Source: Patescibacteria group bacterium
GTDB lineage: Bacteria > Patescibacteriota > Minisyncoccia > JAHISW01 > Tagabacteraceae
DNA: 16,216 nucleotides
Assembly (NCBI GenBank): GCA_018817995.1
Contig: JAHISW010000056.1
Location: 1-16,216 of the forward strand
Reading direction: 5' to 3'
Shown: in pieces, positions 14,200-16,216 of the stretch
Layout: every line of letters starts with the position of its first letter
Position numbering within the stretch: the stretch's first letter is position 1
Translations under genes and position numbers: made by a program
The notes under the pieces: generated by a model
The model's input: the letters and a program-made list of their open reading frames with translations, nothing else
Told to the model about the DNA's origin: nothing
The model's database searches: none

Positions 14200-14478
14200 A
14201 TGAAGAAAAAAACAAAAACGGCAAAACAATTGGAAAGGCATTTTAAGGGTGCAGCAAACCACAGGAGGATAGAAATAATAAGATTGCTTGCTCAAAATGA
14301 AAACATGAATCTCGAAGAAGTTACCAGTGCTTTGAAGTGTAATGTAAAAACTATTTCAGAACACACACGCAAACTTGTACAAGCAGGACTTGTCAACAAA
14401 AAATACCAAGGAAGAGAGGTGGCCCATTCCCTGTCTCCGTATGGCAAAATTTTTTATAATTTTATTAAAACATTCTAA
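14200..14478 (+). CDS. ArsR-like winged helix-turn-helix transcriptional regulator
   Basis: This 92-residue protein is one winged-helix domain. Helices at about 10-30 (KQLERHFKGAANHRRIEIIRLL) lead to the HTH (about 38-62, VTSALKCNVKTISEHTRKLVQAGLV) and a wing with KKYQGREVAHSLS. It resembles ArsR-family regulators but lacks the metal-binding ELCVCDL box; only one cysteine (C46) is present, so it is probably not a classic metal sensor. A 36-bp palindrome covers its own -35, and a related palindrome overlaps its stop codon and the next promoter, which suggests that it represses both itself and acylphosphatase. The ligand is unknown. Confidence 0.85.
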   Translation: MKKKTKTAKQLERHFKGAANHRRIEIIRLLAQNENMNLEEVTSALKCNVKTISEHTRKLVQAGLVNKKYQGREVAHSLSPYGKIFYNFIKTF

Positions 14479-14500
14479 TATTCTGCAGAATGTAAGAATG
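14471..14500. promoter_or_regulatory. Second operator-like palindrome before acylphosphatase
   Basis: The core ATTCTGCAGAAT (14480-14491) is identical to the centre of the palindrome at 14140-14175. Outer arms CATTCT and AGAATG extend it to 30 bases with 13 of 15 pairs matching. It overlaps the regulator stop codon (14476-14478) and the -35 position of the next promoter. Confidence 0.65.
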
Positions 14501-14501
14501 T

Positions 14502-14510
14502 TGTTAAAAT
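14502..14510 (+). promoter_or_regulatory. Extended -10 promoter of acylphosphatase, leaderless geometry
   Basis: TGTTAAAAT fits the extended -10 pattern. It ends 6 bases before ATG 14517, and the -35 region falls inside the upstream palindrome. Confidence 0.6.
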
Positions 14511-14516
14511 AGGTTT

Positions 14517-14792
14517 ATGAAAAAGCGGATAGTTTTAAAAATTTATGGAAGAGTGCAAGGGGTGTTCTTTAGAGACTCTACGAAAAGAAAAGCTGAAGAA
14601 TTAGACCTGTTGGGTTGGGTTAGGAATGAAGCAGGTGGAGCTGTTCAGATTGTTGCCGAAGGCGAAGAGGAGAATTTAAAAAAATTAGTTGAATGGTGTA
14701 GGGATGGTGGTCTAGAATATGCTAAAATAGATAATATTGATATTGAATGGCAAAAACCATCTAATCAATTTAATAGTTTTGTGGTAAAGTAA
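14517..14792 (+). CDS. acyP: Acylphosphatase
   Basis: This 91-residue ferredoxin-like enzyme hydrolyses acyl phosphates such as carbamoyl phosphate or 1,3-bisphosphoglycerate. The signature GRVQGVFFR holds the phosphate-binding loop and catalytic R19, and GWVRN holds catalytic N37. Length and motifs are standard. It has its own leaderless-type promoter just after the winged-helix regulator, with an operator-like palindrome over the -35, so it is the likely target of that regulator. The next gene starts 12 bases after its stop. Confidence 0.95.
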   Translation: MKKRIVLKIYGRVQGVFFRDSTKRKAEELDLLGWVRNEAGGAVQIVAEGEEENLKKLVEWCRDGGLEYAKIDNIDIEWQKPSNQFNSFVVK

Positions 14793-14804
14793 CTTTAATT
14801 TAAT

Positions 14805-15554
14805 ATGGCAGAGTATAATCCAAATAGAAGTCCGGCGTGGAATTACGGCGGAAATAACTGGAAATTAAGCCGGTCAAAAATTGACCTGTTTGTTGAGTGT
14901 CCGCGGTGTTTCTATATTGATAACAAATTAGGCACGAAGCGCCCGCCTATCCCTTCTTTTCAAATAAACAAGGCCGTGGATTATCAGTTGAAACAAGAAT
15001 TTGATACTCACAGAGCAAAAGGAGTCCAGCATCCGTTGCAAGAAGAATACGGAATTGATGCCAAGCCGGCAGTTCATGAAAAAATTGACGAGTGGCGTGA
15101 AAACTTTAAAGGAGTCCAGCGCTTTCACGAACCGACTGGTTTTTTAATTTCGGGAGCGATTGATGATTTGTGGATAAATAGCGATGGGGAATACATTGTT
15201 GTTGACTATAAAGCGACGGCCAAAAATGAGCCGGTTAAGGAATTAAGCGGAAAGTGGCACGAAGGGTACAAGAGACAAATGGAGGTGTACCAGTGGCTTT
15301 TGCGAGGAAATGGCTTGAAGGTTTCAAATACCGGATATTTTGTTTACTGCACGGGAAAATATGACCAAAAAGCTTTTGATAAAGTGATTGAATTTGATGT
15401 TAATTTGATTTCTTATACAGGCAATGACTCTTGGGTTGAACCGACGATTTATGAAATTAAAAAATGTTTGGATGATGAAAAGATTCCTGAAGCAAATCCG
15501 GATTGCGATTTCTGTAATTTTTTTAAAAGCAGAAAAGAGCACGAGTTGAAATAA
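14805..15554 (+). CDS. PD-(D/E)XK nuclease-like protein with four cysteines
   Basis: The 249-residue protein resembles the RecB/Cas4-like PD-(D/E)XK superfamily. The N-terminus has LSRSKIDLFVECPRCFYID with C32 and C35. The nuclease core shows D120 in GAIDDLW, D134-Y-K136 in YIVVDYKATA, and QMEVYQWLL as the following helix. C234 and C237 lie near the end (PDCDFC). One pair at each end is the arrangement expected for a Cas4/AddB-like Fe-S or zinc clasp. No CRISPR array or other cas gene is present, so repair or a housekeeping DNA role is more likely than adaptation. It follows acylphosphatase by 12 bases. Confidence 0.8.
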   Translation: MAEYNPNRSPAWNYGGNNWKLSRSKIDLFVECPRCFYIDNKLGTKRPPIPSFQINKAVDYQLKQEFDTHRAKGVQHPLQEEYGIDAKPAVHEKIDEWRENFKGVQRFHEPTGFLISGAIDDLWINSDGEYIVVDYKATAKNEPVKELSGKWHEGYKRQMEVYQWLLRGNGLKVSNTGYFVYCTGKYDQKAFDKVIEFDVNLISYTGNDSWVEPTIYEIKKCLDDEKIPEANPDCDFCNFFKSRKEHELK

Positions 15555-15582
15555 ACACGCGCCTCTTTTTTGGCGAAGAAAT

Positions 15583-15693
15583 CTACTTGCGTTTTTTGCC
15601 GGCCAACATCTTACGTTTTATCGCAAGTCGCTTTTTTGTCTTTTTTGAACGAGACGTTCTCATTTTTCCTACTCCTGTTGCTCTTTTTGCCAT
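15583..15693 (-). CDS. 36-residue highly basic protein, possibly ribosome-associated
   Basis: A short minus-strand frame starts MAKRATGVGKMRTSRSKK and ends KMLAGKKRK, with roughly half of its residues Lys or Arg and no acidic residue. Its composition and size are like very small ribosomal proteins such as bTHX, bL34 or the bS22/AURKAIP1-type tail, but I cannot match it securely to any of them. A minus-strand TATAAT ends 7 bases before the ATG, and there is no Shine-Dalgarno site. It converges with the nuclease-like gene (28-base gap) and diverges from the SPFH gene (53-base gap). The promoter and composition argue for a real gene. Confidence 0.6.
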   Translation of the reverse strand: MAKRATGVGKMRTSRSKKTKKRLAIKRKMLAGKKRK

Positions 15694-15700
15694 ATGTGTA

Positions 15701-15706
15701 ATTATA
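15701..15706 (-). promoter_or_regulatory. -10 element of the small basic protein gene
   Basis: TATAAT on the minus strand lies 7 bases upstream of the ATG at 15693. No good -35 is seen. A plus-strand TATACT (15705-15710) overlaps it and could serve the divergent SPFH gene. Confidence 0.45.
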
Positions 15707-15746
15707 TACTAAAATGAATAAATTATAAGACTTAATAAAAAATTAT

Positions 15747-16216
15747 ATGGAAAATTATGTGAATGAGAAATTTAAGGATATAAATTTTAAGAAATTTGCT
15801 AAATATATAGCGATTGGTTTAATTGCTATTATTATTCTTTTTGGCAGTTTCGGCACCATCGGTGCGGGAGAACGGGGAGTGCTTCTTCAGTTTGGAGCAG
15901 TCAAAGATAAAATTTTTGATGAAGGACTTTACATTAAGATACCCATTATCCAAGATGTTGTGAAAATAGATGTGAAGATTCAAAAAGATGAAATTCCCGC
16001 CAGCGCGTCCTCCAAAGACTTACAGATAGTAACATCTAAAATTGCTCTTAATTATCACCTTGACCCCAATTCAGTAAATAAAATTTGGCAGGAAATAGGG
16101 AAAAATTATAATACCCGCATTATCGCCCCGTCTATTCAAGAAGCGGTAAAATCTGTAACCGCAAAATTTACCGCCGAGGAGCTCATCACAAAGAGAGAAG
16201 AAGTGAAAGAAAAAAT
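15747..16216 (+). CDS. Prohibitin/SPFH (Band 7) family membrane protein, 3' truncated by the window
   Basis: The visible 156 residues have a short charged N-terminus, one membrane helix at about 21-38, and then the SPFH domain start GAGERGVLLQFGAVKDKIFDEGLYIKIP. This is followed by IDVKIQKDEIPASASSKDLQIVTSKIALNYHLDP, which is typical of prohibitins. SPFH proteins oligomerise on membranes and often partner with FtsH-type proteases. The frame is open at the window edge. The ATG at 15747 has no Shine-Dalgarno site. Confidence 0.9.
   Translation, partial: MENYVNEKFKDINFKKFAKYIAIGLIAIIILFGSFGTIGAGERGVLLQFGAVKDKIFDEGLYIKIPIIQDVVKIDVKIQKDEIPASASSKDLQIVTSKIALNYHLDPNSVNKIWQEIGKNYNTRIIAPSIQEAVKSVTAKFTAEELITKREEVKEK

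Noticed and set aside
15018..15120. AAAGGAGTCCAGC repeated at 15018-15030 and 15108-15120 in the nuclease-like gene
   Set aside because: The copies are 90 bases apart, in the same frame, and encode KGVQ twice; likely chance or a minor internal similarity with no flanking structure.
15555..15582. CGCC-TCTTTTTT-GGCG between the convergent nuclease-like and basic protein genes, considered as a terminator
   Set aside because: The stem is only 4 bp and no T tract follows it on either strand at the expected place.
15853..15865. GCACC-ATC-GGTGC short inverted repeat near the start of the SPFH gene
   Set aside because: Only 5 bp of stem, and it encodes conserved SPFH residues (GTIGAGERG), so no separate element is needed.

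Overview
The window is an AT-rich, gene-dense stretch using the standard bacterial code: TGA is a true stop, for example at 3626-3628 and 11845-11847. The gene content points to a Candidate Phyla Radiation (Patescibacteria) bacterium, most likely Parcubacteria-like. The signs are a compact type IV pilus cluster with a reduced PilP-like protein, a PilB without the usual cysteine pairs, a PilT with a GHGK P-loop, a CheY-like receiver inside the pilus cluster, GatC/GatA beside ligA, and many genes without Shine-Dalgarno sites. This assignment rests on family resemblance recalled from knowledge, not on a search.

Region 1 (1-8177) builds a type IV pilus: the end of a PilN-like gene, pilO, a PilP-like protein, pilB, a minor pilin, a receiver-domain protein, pilT, pilC, a second (probably major) pilin with its own promoter, long leader and strong terminator, and prepilin peptidase pilD. 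A single-domain Y1 (HUH) transposase flanked by direct copies of a small hairpin sits between the second pilin and pilD; a third copy of that hairpin lies in frame inside the transposase gene. Region 2 (8167-12414) runs ligA, gatC, gatA and a membrane protein with an R-x4-H (HEPN-like) motif, closed by a terminator shared with the convergent gpsA (12443-13339). Region 3 (13518-15554) holds a small alpha/beta hydrolase, then a winged-helix regulator followed by acylphosphatase, then a PD-(D/E)XK nuclease-like protein. Region 4 has a 36-residue basic protein on the minus strand and the start of a prohibitin/SPFH gene cut by the window edge.

Four patterns cut across the genes. (a) Palindromic elements lie inside open coding sequences (transposase, pilD twice, gatA), recalling Rickettsia palindromic elements; in pilD one is a 25-bp tandem pair whose copy number sets the reading frame. 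(b) Five genes have a -10 hexamer ending exactly 6 nt before the ATG, as expected for leaderless mRNAs, while gpsA and the hydrolase have purine-rich Shine-Dalgarno sites. (c) A palindrome with core ATTCTGCAGAAT lies at the promoter of the winged-helix regulator and again at the promoter of acylphosphatase, which suggests a small autoregulated unit. (d) Simple repeats of a non-coding look occur between genes (954-1031) and inside the ligA linker (9852-9879).

No tRNA, rRNA or CRISPR array was seen, and no gap between genes exceeds about 180 bases.
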